NCBI RefSeq assembly: GCF_027947595.1
Contig: NZ_CP116257.1
Location: forward strand, 310,001 to 374,000
Length of the DNA stretch: 64,000 bases
Direction: 5' to 3'
DNA from: Streptomyces lienomycini
GTDB lineage: Bacteria; Actinomycetota; Actinomycetes; Streptomycetales; Streptomycetaceae
The position numbers and the translations under genes are program-made. Of the stretch, positions 42,638 to 52,143 are shown in pieces. Numbering within the stretch: position 1 is the stretch's first letter; every line of letters starts with the position of its first letter. The notes below the pieces were generated by a model that was given only the letters and a program-made list of their open reading frames with translations, searched no databases and was not told the DNA's origin.

Positions 42638-45600
42638 ATGACGCGAGCCGAGCAGCCAACGGCCCCTCACCCGGCCCCGGACGACGCACTGGTCGCGGAC
42701 TCCCGCGAGCGCGCCGTCCGCGCCCTGCTGCGCCGTCCGCAGCTGCGGCGTTTGTGGAGCGCACAGCTCGTGGGGGGTGTCGGCGACATCCTCGCCCTCC
42801 TGGTGCTGGTCCTCCTCGCGGTCCAGGCCGCGATCGGCGCCGGCTCCTTCGGCGGCGGCTACCGGGGCGTGGCGTTCGCAGTGGCGACCGTTTTCGGCGT
42901 ACGCATCCTCGCGACGCTGCTCTTCGGCGCCGTACTGCTCGGCCCCCTGACCGCGCTCACCTCGCAGGACGGTCCGCTCGACCGGCGCTGGACCATGGTC
43001 GGCGCCGACGGCCTGCGGGCCGCGCTGCTCATCGTGGCGCCGCTGTGGATCGACTGGACGCCCGACAACGCGCTCGCCGCCCTCCTGGTGACCGCCTTCG
43101 TCACCGGCGTCGCCGAGCGCTTCTGGACGGTGTGCCGGGAGAGCGCGGCCCCCGCCCTGCTGCCCGCCCCGCCCCTGGAGGGCGCGACGGTGCGGCCGCT
43201 GCCGGACCACATGGACGCACTGCGCCGCCTGTCCCTGCGGACCAGTTTCGTGGCGATCCCCCTCGCGGGCGTCGCGCTGGTCCTCGCGGGACTTCTGAAC
43301 AACCTCCTGGGCGCCGGCATCGACTGGTTCGCCGAGCACCAGGCGGCGCTCGGTTCGTACGTGGCGGCCGGGCTGTTCGCCGCGTCCCTGTCCGTGGTGT
43401 CCTTCCTGGAGCTGCCCGCGGTGCGCACCCCGCGCGCGCGGTCGCCGCTGGAGGGCATGCGCCGCCCCAAGAGCGGCGGCGGTGTCGACAAGGGCCGCAC
43501 CGGCGTGCTCCCGCTGCTGGTTTTCGCCTGCGCCGCGGTCGCCGCGGTGGTGGCGGCCACGGTCGCGGTCGCCGTGCTGCACGCCAAGGACCTGGGCGGC
43601 GGCCCTGTGCTGTACGGACTGACGGTGGGCGCGCTGACCGGCGGCGTCGTCGTCGGCATCCGCACGGCGCCCGCCCTGCTGCCCTCCCTGTCCCGCCGCC
43701 GGCTGCTCGCCCTGGCGATCGCCTTCGTCGGCGTCACGCTGCTGGCCGCCGGACTCGTCCCGGACGACACCACCGTGCTGCTGCTCCTCGCGCTGGCCGG
43801 CGTCGGCGCGGGCGTGGCCGCCAACACCGGGCACGCGCTGCTCGACCAGGAGACCGAGGACCACCGCCGGGCCCGGACGACCGAGCACCTGCACGCGGTC
43901 GTCCGGGTCTACGTGGCGCTCGGCGCGGTCGTCGCGCCCGTGCTGGCCGCCGCGATCGGGCCGCACCGGCTGGAGAACGGCAAGTTCGTCTTCGCCCACG
44001 GCGGCGCCGCGTTCGTCCTGATGCTGCTCGGCGCGCTGCTACTGCCGCTGGCCGCGCTGGTGCTGGCCAAGGTCGACGACCGCTCCGGCGTGCCGCTGCG
44101 GCACGACCTGCGGGACGCGCTGCTCGGCGGCGACGACCCGGTCCCCGCGCCCGAGGCGAACGGCTTCTTCATCGCCCTGGAGGGCGGCGACGGCGCCGGC
44201 AAGTCCACCCAGGCCGAGGCCCTCGCCGAGTGGATCCGCGGCAAGGGCCACGAGGTCGTGCTCACGCGCGAGCCCGGGGCGACGCCGGTGGGCAAGCGCC
44301 TGCGCTCCATCCTGCTGGACGTCTCCAGCGCCGGACTGTCGCACCGCGCGGAGGCGCTGCTGTACGCCGCCGACCGCGCGGAGCACGTCGACACCGTGGT
44401 CCGGCCCGCCCTGGAGCGCGGCGCCGTGGTCATCTCCGACCGCTACATCGACTCCTCGGTCGCCTACCAGGGCGCCGGCCGCGACCTGTCGCCGACCGAG
44501 ATCGCCCGCATCAACCGCTGGGCCACCAACGGGCTCGTACCGCACCTGACCGTGCTGCTCGACGTGGCGCCGGAGGCCGCGCGCGAGCGGTTCACCGAGG
44601 CGCCGGACCGGCTGGAGTCGGAGCCCGCCGAGTTCCACGCGCGCGTGCGCTCCGGTTTCCTCACCCTGGCCGCCGCCGACCCCGGGCGCTACCTCGTCGT
44701 GGACGCCGGCCAGGAGGCGGAGGCCGTCACCACCGTCGTACGCCACCGGCTCGATCAGGTGCTGCCGCTGTCCGAGGCCGAGATCAAGGCCCAGGAGGAG
44801 GCGCGTCGCAAGGCCGAGGAGGAAGCCCGCCGCAAGGCCGAGGAAGAGGCCGCGCGCAAGGCGGAGGAGGAGCGTCTGGAGCGCGAGCGCCTCGAGGAGG
44901 AGGCGCGGGTCCGCGCCGAGGAGGAGGAGCGCAAGCGGCGCGAGCTGGAGGAGGCGCAGCGGCGTGAGGCCGAGCGCCAGGCCGAGGAGGCCCGGCAGCG
45001 GGCCGAGGAAGCCCGCCGCAAGGCCGAGGCGGAGCGGGAACGTCTGCTCGCGGAGGAGAAGGCGCGGGCCGAGGAGGAGGCGCGGCTGCGGGCCGAGGCG
45101 GAGCGGCGCCGCAAGCAGGCCGAGGAGGAGGAGCGGCTGCGCGCCGAGGCCGAGGCCCGGCGCCTGGAGAAGCAGCGCAAGGCCGAGGAGGCCTTGCTGC
45201 GGGCCGAGGAGGCACGCCGGGCGGCGGAGCAGGCGGCGTCGGCGGCCGCGGCCGGACCCAGGTCGGCCGCCCCGGCCGCGGCCGACGCGCCCCGCCCGAG
45301 GCCGGTCGCCCCGGCCCCCACCGACGCGACCGTACCGACCCCGATCGTGACCCCGGGCAACGCCTCCGGCGGGCCGGTGGAGGACACGGCGGTACTGCGG
45401 CCGGTGCGGGACACGCGGGACGACGACCGCACGGACGACGGCCGTGCCGACGCCGGCCGCCCCGACGACGCCGAGGACGGTGCCCGGGACGGGCGCGACG
45501 ACGGCCGGGCGTCCGGGGTCTCCGAGGCCGAGGTGACCACCGAGCTGCCCATGCCGCCGGTGCCGCCCGGCGCGGCGGACGAGACCGCGGTGCTGCCGGC

Positions 45601-45997
45601 CGTGGAGCCGCGGGACGCCGACGAGACGGCGGTCCTGCCGCCCGTCACGCCGGGTGCCGCCGACGAGACGGCGGTCCTGCCAGCCGTACGGGAGGACGAT
45701 CCCGCCGACCGCGTTCCGCCGGGCTACTTCCGGGAGGAGGGCCCGGCCGCCGGTACCGACTCCGGCGGTGAGCCCCAGGACAGCACGCGCGAGCTGCCCC
45801 GGATCGACCCCGACGAGGCCGCGCCCCGCAGGCGCCGCTCCGACTGGGCCGAGGAGACCCCCCTGGACGACCTGCCGACGCTGGCCGACGAACTGCTCGG
45901 GTCCCGCGACGAGGACGAAGGCGCCCGGGGCGACGGCGACCGCGGAGGCCGCGGTGACGAGGGCGGCCGCCGGGGCAGGGGCCGGGGACGACGCTGA
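42638..45997 (+). CDS. tmk: MFS-like membrane domain fused to thymidylate kinase
   Basis: A 1119-residue fusion. Residues about 25-480 form a 12-helix major-facilitator-like domain; about 506-710 are a full dTMP kinase (FFIALEGGDGAGKSTQAEAL with P-loop Lys 522, TREPGATPVGKRLR, SDRYIDSSVAYQGAGRDL); about 715-870 are a Glu/Arg/Lys/Ala coiled coil; the last 250 residues are Asp/Pro-rich and disordered with a repeated DETAVLP element. dTMP kinase makes dTDP for DNA synthesis and is essential. Fusion tethers it to the membrane. The kinase P-loop and lid are intact. Confidence 0.93.
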   Translation: MTRAEQPTAPHPAPDDALVADSRERAVRALLRRPQLRRLWSAQLVGGVGDILALLVLVLLAVQAAIGAGSFGGGYRGVAFAVATVFGVRILATLLFGAVLLGPLTALTSQDGPLDRRWTMVGADGLRAALLIVAPLWIDWTPDNALAALLVTAFVTGVAERFWTVCRESAAPALLPAPPLEGATVRPLPDHMDALRRLSLRTSFVAIPLAGVALVLAGLLNNLLGAGIDWFAEHQAALGSYVAAGLFAASLSVVSFLELPAVRTPRARSPLEGMRRPKSGGGVDKGRTGVLPLLVFACAAVAAVVAATVAVAVLHAKDLGGGPVLYGLTVGALTGGVVVGIRTAPALLPSLSRRRLLALAIAFVGVTLLAAGLVPDDTTVLLLLALAGVGAGVAANTGHALLDQETEDHRRARTTEHLHAVVRVYVALGAVVAPVLAAAIGPHRLENGKFVFAHGGAAFVLMLLGALLLPLAALVLAKVDDRSGVPLRHDLRDALLGGDDPVPAPEANGFFIALEGGDGAGKSTQAEALAEWIRGKGHEVVLTREPGATPVGKRLRSILLDVSSAGLSHRAEALLYAADRAEHVDTVVRPALERGAVVISDRYIDSSVAYQGAGRDLSPTEIARINRWATNGLVPHLTVLLDVAPEAARERFTEAPDRLESEPAEFHARVRSGFLTLAAADPGRYLVVDAGQEAEAVTTVVRHRLDQVLPLSEAEIKAQEEARRKAEEEARRKAEEEAARKAEEERLERERLEEEARVRAEEEERKRRELEEAQRREAERQAEEARQRAEEARRKAEAERERLLAEEKARAEEEARLRAEAERRRKQAEEEERLRAEAEARRLEKQRKAEEALLRAEEARRAAEQAASAAAAGPRSAAPAAADAPRPRPVAPAPTDATVPTPIVTPGNASGGPVEDTAVLRPVRDTRDDDRTDDGRADAGRPDDAEDGARDGRDDGRASGVSEAEVTTELPMPPVPPGAADETAVLPAVEPRDADETAVLPPVTPGAADETAVLPAVREDDPADRVPPGYFREEGPAAGTDSGGEPQDSTRELPRIDPDEAAPRRRRSDWAEETPLDDLPTLADELLGSRDEDEGARGDGDRGGRGDEGGRRGRGRGRR

Positions 45998-46005
45998 GCA
46001 CGAGG

Positions 46006-46034
46006 ACGCCCGGGGCGGCCCGCGCCCCGGGCGT
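46006..46034 (+). terminator. Terminator between tmk and holB
   Basis: Perfect 12-bp arms ACGCCCGGGGCG (46006-46017) and complement (46023-46034), five-base loop, 8 bp after the tmk stop. holB starts 90 bp later, so it may attenuate rather than fully stop transcription. Confidence 0.75.
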
Positions 46035-46124
46035 ACCGCCGCGTTGTCAGTGCCGCCCCGCACAATGGAGGGCGCGTCGCGGACCAGCGCGGCGGATCGG
46101 TGTGAGGGAAGGACGGCGTGACCC

Positions 46125-47330
46125 ATGAGCGTGTGGGACGACCTCGTCGGGCAGGAGAAGGTGAGCGAGCCGCTCGCCGCCGCTGCCCGGGACGCCGACG
46201 CCTTCGTCACCGCCGCCGCGGCCGACGGCCCGTTGCCGCAGGCGACGAGCATGACGCACGCCTGGCTGTTCACCGGCCCGCCCGGCTCGGGCGTGGCCCA
46301 GACGGCCCGGGCCTTCGCCGCCGCACTACAGTGCGTGAGCCCCGACCGCGCCCTCGGCGGCGTCCCCGGCTGCGGCTTCTGCGACGGATGCCACACGGCG
46401 CTGATCGGCACCCACGCGGACGTCAGCACGGTGGTCGCCATGGGCGCCGAGATCCGCGCCCAGGACATGCGGGACACCGTCCGCAAGTCGTTCACCTCCC
46501 CCGCGAACGGCCGCTGGCAGGTCATCCTCGTCGAGGAGGCCGAGCGGCTGAACGAGAAGTCGGCCAACGCCGTCCTGAAGGCCGTGGAGGAGCCCGCCCC
46601 GCGCACCGTCTGGCTGCTGTGCGCCCCCTCCGTCGAGGACGTCCTGCCCACGATCCGCTCCCGCTGCCGCCACCTGAACCTGAGCACACCGTCGGTCGGG
46701 GCCGTCGCCGACATGCTCGTCCGGCGCGAGGGCATCGAGCCGGACGTCGCCGCCGCGGCGGCCCGCGCCACCCAGGGCCACATCGAACGCGCCCGCCGCC
46801 TGGCCACCGACAAGGCCGCCCGGGACCGCCGGGCCGCGGTGCTGAAGCTGCCGCTGCGGGTCGAGGACGTCGGCAGCGCCCTCAAGGCGGCCCAGGAACT
46901 GGTCGACGCCGCCGCCGAGGACGCCAAGCAGCTCGCCGAGGAGATGGACGCCAAGGAGACCGAGGAACTCAAGGCGGCCCTGGGCGCGGCGCAGGGCGGC
47001 CGGCTCCCGCGCGGCACCGCGGGCGTGATGAAGGACCTGGAGGCCGACCAGAAACGCCGCAAGGCGCGCACGCAGCGCAACAGCCTCGACCTCGCCCTGT
47101 CCGAGCTCACCGGCTTCTACCGCGACGTCCTCGCACTCCAGCTCGGCTCGCGCGTGGCGATCGCCAACGCCGACGCGGAGGACACCCTGGAGCGGCTCGC
47201 CCGCACCGGCACGCCCGAGTCCACCCTGCGCCGCATCGAGGCGATCGCCGCCTGCGGGGAGGCCCTGGACCGCAACGTGCCCCCGCTCCTCGCGGTGGAG
47301 GCGATGACGATGGCACTCAGAGCGGGCTGA
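46125..47330 (+). CDS. holB: DNA polymerase III subunit delta'
   Basis: A 401-residue clamp-loader subunit. Seen: SVWDDLVGQEKV, GPPGSGVAQTARAF as the P-loop position (Lys replaced, normal for delta', which does not hydrolyse ATP), a four-Cys zinc module CVSP...GCGFCDGCH and LVEEAERLNEKSANAVLKAVEEP with SRC (RSRCR) sensor. Residues 270-330 carry an acidic/Lys insertion relative to E. coli. ATG at 46125. Confidence 0.93.
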   Translation: MSVWDDLVGQEKVSEPLAAAARDADAFVTAAAADGPLPQATSMTHAWLFTGPPGSGVAQTARAFAAALQCVSPDRALGGVPGCGFCDGCHTALIGTHADVSTVVAMGAEIRAQDMRDTVRKSFTSPANGRWQVILVEEAERLNEKSANAVLKAVEEPAPRTVWLLCAPSVEDVLPTIRSRCRHLNLSTPSVGAVADMLVRREGIEPDVAAAAARATQGHIERARRLATDKAARDRRAAVLKLPLRVEDVGSALKAAQELVDAAAEDAKQLAEEMDAKETEELKAALGAAQGGRLPRGTAGVMKDLEADQKRRKARTQRNSLDLALSELTGFYRDVLALQLGSRVAIANADAEDTLERLARTGTPESTLRRIEAIAACGEALDRNVPPLLAVEAMTMALRAG

Positions 47331-47453
47331 GCGCGCGCCCCGGGCCGCTCCGGACCCGCACGCCTGGTGCACGCCCGGTTGACGCCGTAACACGTACGAG
47401 GCACACGAACCACGCACCGCAACGTCACCGTCGCGGAGAGTTACGCTCGCTGA

Positions 47454-49073
47454 ATGCACACAAGGCGCACTCACCGCAGGACCCGCACCGGCAGCACCCG
47501 CTTGCGAGCCACGCTGCTCGCCGCCGCGCTGCTCGCCACCGCCTGCTCCGCCGGGGGCGCGTCGACGTCCGCCGGATCCCCCGCGGCGGAGGCGGCGGGC
47601 TCGACGGAGGCGGCGACGACGGCCCTGACCCCCCTGCCGAAGAGCACGCCCTCCGAGCTGTCGCCGTACTACGGGCAGAAGCTCGCCTGGCGCGACTGCG
47701 GCGTCCCCGGCTTCCAGTGCGCCACCATGAAGGCCCCGCTCGACTACGCCAAGCCCGGCAACGGCGACGTCCGGCTCGCCGTGGCCCGCAAGAAGGCCAC
47801 GGGGCCGGGCAAACGCCTCGGCTCGCTGCTGGTCAACCCGGGCGGACCGGGCGGCTCGGCGATCGGCTACCTCCAGCAGTACGCGGGCATCGGCTACCCC
47901 GCCAAGGTCCGCGCCCAGTACGACATGGTGGCGGTCGACCCCCGGGGCGTGGCCCGCAGCGAGCCCGTCGAATGCCTCGACGGCCGCCGGATGGACGCGT
48001 ACACGCGGACCGACGTCACACCGGACGACGCGGGCGAGACGGACGAGCTGGTCGACGCCTACAAGGAGTTCGCCGAGGGCTGCGGAGCGGACGCGCCGAA
48101 GCTGCTGCGCCACGTGTCGACGGTCGAGGCGGCGCGGGACATGGACGTACTGCGCGCGGTGCTGGGCGACGAGAAGCTGACCTACGTCGGGGCGTCGTAC
48201 GGCACGTTCCTGGGCGCGACCTACGCCGGCCTGTTCCCGGACCGGACCGGCCGCCTGGTCCTGGACGGCGCGATGGACCCCTCGCTGCCCGCGCGCCGCA
48301 TGAACCTGGAGCAGACCGAGGGCTTCGAGACGGCGTTCCAGTCCTTCGCGAAGGACTGCGTGAAGCAGTCCGACTGCCCGCTCGGCGACAAGGGCACCGC
48401 CCCGGAGCAGGTCGGCAAGAACCTCAAGTCCTTCTTCGACGCACTGGACGCCAAGCCGCTCCCCGCCGGAGACGCCGACGGCCGCAAGCTCACCGAGTCC
48501 CTCGCCACCACCGGCGTGATCGCGGCGATGTACGACGAGGGAGCCTGGCCGCAGCTGCGCGAGTCCCTGACCTCGGCGATGAAGGAGAACGACGGCGCCG
48601 GTCTGCTGATCCTCTCCGACAGCTACTACGAGCGCGAGGCCGACGGCGGCTACAGCAACCTGATGTTCGCCAACGCCGCGGTCAACTGCCTCGACCTCCC
48701 CGCCGCCTTCTCCTCCCCGGACGAGGTGCGCGAGGCCCTTCCCGACTTCGAGAAGGCGTCCCCGGTCTTCGGCGAGGGCCTCGCCTGGTCCTCCCTGAAC
48801 TGCGCGTACTGGCCGGTGAAACCCACGGGCGAGCCGCACCGCATCGAGGCTGCCGGCGCCACCCCGATCGTCGTGGTCGGCACCACCCGCGACCCGGCCA
48901 CCCCCTACCGCTGGGCCGAGGCCCTCTCCGACCAGCTCTCCACCGGCCACCTCCTCACCTACGAGGGCGACGGCCACACCGCCTACGGCCGGGGCAGCGC
49001 CTGCATCGACTCGGCGATCAACACCTACCTCCTGAGCGGCACCGCCCCGGACGACGGCAAGCGCTGCTCGTAG
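47454..49073 (+). CDS. Secreted tripeptidyl-aminopeptidase-like lipoprotein
   Basis: A 539-residue alpha/beta-hydrolase of the Streptomyces SlpD/E-TAP family. A basic leader and LLATAC lipobox near residue 32 direct export. NPGGPGGSAIGY is the oxyanion loop, GASYGTFLGA holds the nucleophile Ser 248, GTTRDPATPY the Asp and GDGHTAYG the His. These enzymes cleave tripeptides from the N-terminus of extracellular peptides. Paralogous to the two island genes at 50419 and 55189. ATG 47454. Confidence 0.9.
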   Translation: MHTRRTHRRTRTGSTRLRATLLAAALLATACSAGGASTSAGSPAAEAAGSTEAATTALTPLPKSTPSELSPYYGQKLAWRDCGVPGFQCATMKAPLDYAKPGNGDVRLAVARKKATGPGKRLGSLLVNPGGPGGSAIGYLQQYAGIGYPAKVRAQYDMVAVDPRGVARSEPVECLDGRRMDAYTRTDVTPDDAGETDELVDAYKEFAEGCGADAPKLLRHVSTVEAARDMDVLRAVLGDEKLTYVGASYGTFLGATYAGLFPDRTGRLVLDGAMDPSLPARRMNLEQTEGFETAFQSFAKDCVKQSDCPLGDKGTAPEQVGKNLKSFFDALDAKPLPAGDADGRKLTESLATTGVIAAMYDEGAWPQLRESLTSAMKENDGAGLLILSDSYYEREADGGYSNLMFANAAVNCLDLPAAFSSPDEVREALPDFEKASPVFGEGLAWSSLNCAYWPVKPTGEPHRIEAAGATPIVVVGTTRDPATPYRWAEALSDQLSTGHLLTYEGDGHTAYGRGSACIDSAINTYLLSGTAPDDGKRCS

Positions 49074-49098
49074 CCGCCCACCCCGCCCCACGCACCCC

Positions 49099-49130
49099 AC
49101 CCGCCCCGGAGCACCGGCCCCGGGGCGGGT
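49099..49130 (+). terminator. Terminator after peptidase gene
   Basis: 11-bp perfect arms ACCCGCCCCGG (49099-49109) and complement (49120-49130) with a ten-base loop, 25 bp after the peptidase stop and 66 bp before the tRNA. Confidence 0.8.
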
Positions 49131-49196
49131 ACGAAGCACCCCGGGAAACTGTGTAGACTTACCGACGTTGCTGATCGCACCATGGGTGCACAGCGT

Positions 49197-49270
49197 GCCG
49201 CCTTAGCTCAGATGGCCAGAGCAACGCACTCGTAATGCGTAGGTCTCGGGTTCGAATCCCGAAGGCGGCT
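49197..49270 (+). tRNA. tRNA-Thr (anticodon CGT)
   Basis: A 74-base tRNA. The acceptor stem GCCGCCT pairs with AGGCGGC, the anticodon arm is ACGCA-CTCGTAA-TGCGT with CGT at 49231-49233, and the T arm is TCGGG-TTCGAAT-CCCGA. CCA is not encoded. A TAGACT -10-like element lies at 49154-49159. Its 3' half is repeated at 57164-57206. Confidence 0.97.
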
Positions 49271-49271
49271 C
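49229..49271 (+). repeat. attL-like repeat (tRNA-Thr 3' half)
   Basis: 43 bases from the anticodon loop to just past the discriminator, matching 57164-57206 at 42 of 43 positions. The only difference is the C of GCG against G. This is the usual integration target of tyrosine recombinases in Streptomyces tRNA genes. Confidence 0.9.
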
Positions 49272-49277
49272 AAGGGT

Positions 49278-49309
49278 AAACCCCAGGTCAGAATTCTGAC
49301 CTGGGGTTT
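49278..49309 (+). terminator. tRNA terminator, perfect palindrome
   Basis: AAACCCCAGGTCAGAA and its exact complement, 16+16 with no loop, followed by TCTTGT. Placed 8 bases past the tRNA. A weaker version, AACCCCAG ... CTGGGGTT, follows the distal att copy at 57212-57244. Confidence 0.85.
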
Positions 49310-49363
49310 CTTGTCTGGGATGACCTTGGAATCTCGGCGAATCGGGCACCGCCCATCTGTGCG

Positions 49364-49387
49364 CGTAATGCGCAGGTCGCAGGTTTG
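49364..49387 (+). repeat. Third, diverged att-like segment
   Basis: CGTAATGCGCAGGTCGCAGGTTTG resembles the tRNA's CGTAATGCGTAGGTCTCGGGTTCG (positions 49231-49254), with about four mismatches, 133 bases further on. Could be a remnant of an earlier integration. Confidence 0.45.
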
Positions 49388-49442
49388 TTTCGTTGTCGCC
49401 TGTGAGCTTCGGCAAGGCTCTGACCTGCTGTTCTGGTGCATT

Positions 49443-50183
49443 TCAGCCCTTCGGTCGCCGCGTAGTCATTTGCTCCGGTTCCAGCCAGCGCAGGTGCGAG
49501 GACCTGCCGTCGCCACTGCCTGTGTGGTGGTCCTGCTTCTCGCCGTTCTCCCACATGGATATCAGCTCGACCATGAGGTGTGGTTCGCGTCGTCCGAAAG
49601 CCGTGGAGCTGAGAGGTGGGCGGGTGGCTGCACCTTGGAACTGGTGCCAGACGATCGCGGAGAAGGGTGAGGTGAACTCCCGGACGGCTCGGTCCAGGAC
49701 GGTCGCGATGGAGCCCGTGACGCTCTGGACGGTCCGTGTGCGGATCGCACCCATGCGTCCAGGTGGGAACAGGGCGTCCGTCGCTGCCAGCGTCGCGGAA
49801 CGGGCGACCGGTCCGACTTCGGCGAGAACGGGTGTACCGAGTCTGGCCAGGGTGCGTACCGGCCCGTTCTCGGCGTTCCCCACGTCCGGATCCCCCGACC
49901 AGGTCGGCGCGACGTACACCGTCGGCTTGCCGTCCGGGCCGGGAAGGAACCCCACGTCCACCGTCAGCTCGTCGGGACTGTCCTGAAGGATCCCACCGAG
50001 GTCGGCAAGAATGCCGGCGCTGTGGTCGATCGGGTACAGGATGGTTCCCGAGAACACGGTCGGTACGGGGTGCAGGCGGATTCGTGCTGAGGTCACGACG
50101 CCGAAGTCGCCGCCGCCGCGCAAGGCCCAGAAGAGGTCCGGGTGGGTTGCGTGAGGGCTGTCCCGCAATTCCCGGTGGATCAA
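49443..50183 (-). pseudogene. FAD-linked (BBE-type) oxidase remnant
   Basis: A 246-residue open frame that aligns with the middle of berberine-bridge-type FAD oxidases: HPDLFWALRGGGDFGVVTSARIRLHPV is the second half of the FAD-binding domain. The N-terminal FAD-linking part is missing and no upstream in-frame sequence restores it; the C-terminal BBE segment is absent as well, the frame running into unrelated residues after about 215. No ribosome site. A pseudogene or degraded fragment; some frames nearby on both strands are shadows. Confidence 0.6.
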
Positions 50184-50418
50184 GCGCGTGGCGCCCAGAC
50201 GCGGTGCGTCGCAAGGCGAAGGAGCGTCCGCATACTGGATGCATGGGGACGCTCCGACAACGTGACGAGATGCCTTGGCTGTCGTCGGGCACCCGGCGGG
50301 AAATGCGGGCCAGCCCTTAGCTTGGGGCCTTGAACATCAGTCAGCCCGGGAGTAAGTCCTTCCGCTGTTCTGAGGTCATGCCGTGCGTATGCGTGGGCGG
50401 GTGACGGCCGGCTGTGAC

Positions 50419-52029
50419 TCAACGCCTCGCAGGGACGAGGGGGTGGGTGGTCGCGGGCGTGTCCGTCTTGCACACGGTGCCGTCGGCGGGGTGTGTGCCG
50501 TGGAGGAGTGCGGCGTCAACCGCGCTGTTGACACACGAGTTGATGCCGTAGGAGCCGTGTCCGACTCCTTCACGTGTGAGCAGGACCGCGGAGTCCAGGG
50601 TCCGGGTCATGTTCTCGGCCCAGTGGTGGGGGGTGACGGGGTCCAGTCGGCCTGCGACCACCAGCGCCGGGGGCGCACCGGCGCCTGTGAGCGGCTTGGT
50701 GACGCGGTCCTTGTTCGGCGCGGGCCACCGAGCGCAGTTCAGGGCGGAGTAGGCGGCCCGGGTCCCGATCCGCTTCGCCTCAGCAACAGCCTTGGTGGCT
50801 GCGGCCTTGTGCGCGGCGATGCCGGCCGGGGTCTGCCAGTCGGCGCAGCGTACGGCGGTGTGGGTCTCGAACATCGCGGTGGGGACGGGGAAGGGGGATA
50901 CCGTGACGCTGCTCCACAGGGTGTGGAGGGGTGCGCCGTTGCCCTTCTGTGCGGCCAGCAGCGCCGAGGTCAGCAACGGCCAGGTGTTCTGGTCGCCGGC
51001 CAGGGCTCGGGTGGTCTCCAGGGCCTTGGCGCCGTCGAGTTCGCCACCCGGGGTGGCGCCCTTGGCGGGTGCGATCTTCAGAGGTTCCGCTTCCAGCGTG
51101 TCGATGAGTGTGTCGAACGCCGCCTCCGGGTCGCCTGCCCCGAACGGGCACACTGCGGCCCCTTCGGCGCGGCAGGTCTTGAACCAGGCGTTGAGGGTTC
51201 GCTCACTTGCCACGGCGACGTCGTTCTGGAAGGGGAGGGAGTTGCCGAACCACTGGTTGGTGTCGACGGGCGCGTCGAGCACCATCTGGCGGACGCGGTG
51301 GGGGAACAGGGTGGCGTACATCGGGCCGACCACGGTCCCGTAGGACAAGCCGTAGTACGTGATCTTGTCCTCGCCGAGCGCGGAACGGACCTGGTCGATG
51401 TCGCGGGCCACGTTGTCGGTGGACAGGCTGGCCAGGAACTTTTTGTTCTGGTTCTTGGCGCAGCCGTCGGTGAACGCGGCGGCATCGGCCAGCAGTCGCG
51501 GCAGAGGCTTGCCCCCGGGGATCGCCGGGTCGAAGGAGGTGCCGGCGGCGTCGGCTCGCTGCTTGTCGGTCAGGCAGCGAACGGCCTGCGATTGGCCGAC
51601 GCCGCGCGGGTCCATCGCGATGACGTCGAATCTGGCGAGCACAGCGGGCGAGAAAGCGCCCGGAGTACCGGCTGTCTTGGGCAGATTACGCAGTGTCTCG
51701 GTGGCGGCGACCCCGGGTCCGCCCGGGTTGAAGACCAGGCTGCCGATGCGCTGGTCGGGATCGGTGGCCCGGTGCCGCATGACCGCGAGCGGGATCTGCG
51801 CGCCCTCGGGGTCGGTGTATTCCTGCGGCACCTTGATCGTGGCGCATTCCAGGTTCTTCCCGCACGCGCTCCACGTGAGCGGGTCAGGGGAGGGGGCCGG
51901 TGCCGACGCGCCCGTTGCGGACGTGCTGCGCAGCCCTGAGGCCCCGGACGAGCACCCCGTCAGGACCATGAGGGCTGCGGCGAACGCAGCCCCGTACCTG
52001 GCGGCGGCCCGTGGCCTCAACTGGATCAT
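50419..52029 (-). CDS. Secreted tripeptidyl-aminopeptidase-like lipoprotein (island copy 1)
   Basis: A 536-residue alpha/beta-hydrolase related to the gene at 47454. Lipobox VLTGC near residue 25; NPGGPGVAATE oxyanion loop; YGLSYGTVVG with nucleophile Ser 229; AGRLDPVTPHH and GVGHGSYG supply Asp and His. Cysteines in the C-terminal region match the family. Its substrate is likely peptides released outside the cell. AGGAAAG precedes the ATG at 52029. No regulator is adjacent on its own strand; the unknown membrane protein gene lies 115 bp upstream on the same strand. Confidence 0.88.
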   Translation of the reverse strand: MIQLRPRAAARYGAAFAAALMVLTGCSSGASGLRSTSATGASAPAPSPDPLTWSACGKNLECATIKVPQEYTDPEGAQIPLAVMRHRATDPDQRIGSLVFNPGGPGVAATETLRNLPKTAGTPGAFSPAVLARFDVIAMDPRGVGQSQAVRCLTDKQRADAAGTSFDPAIPGGKPLPRLLADAAAFTDGCAKNQNKKFLASLSTDNVARDIDQVRSALGEDKITYYGLSYGTVVGPMYATLFPHRVRQMVLDAPVDTNQWFGNSLPFQNDVAVASERTLNAWFKTCRAEGAAVCPFGAGDPEAAFDTLIDTLEAEPLKIAPAKGATPGGELDGAKALETTRALAGDQNTWPLLTSALLAAQKGNGAPLHTLWSSVTVSPFPVPTAMFETHTAVRCADWQTPAGIAAHKAAATKAVAEAKRIGTRAAYSALNCARWPAPNKDRVTKPLTGAGAPPALVVAGRLDPVTPHHWAENMTRTLDSAVLLTREGVGHGSYGINSCVNSAVDAALLHGTHPADGTVCKTDTPATTHPLVPARR

Positions 52030-52143
52030 GATGATCTTCCTTTCGTCCTAACCTGTGCCGTGCCCTGCAGCCCGGCTGCGCCGGTCGCGCGAGAGCCCGG
52101 CCGAAGAGGGCTGACGTGGTCGCGCCTTCCTCGCTTCGATGAG

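Noticed and set aside
44039-47110. 1023-residue minus-strand frame opposite tmk and holB
   Set aside because: Low-complexity shadow of the coiled-coil region; no domain and no start context.
46118-49156. 1012-residue plus-strand frame across holB and the peptidase
   Set aside because: It is Arg/Pro/Gly-rich and runs across two well-supported genes and their gap; typical of high-GC shadow frames.
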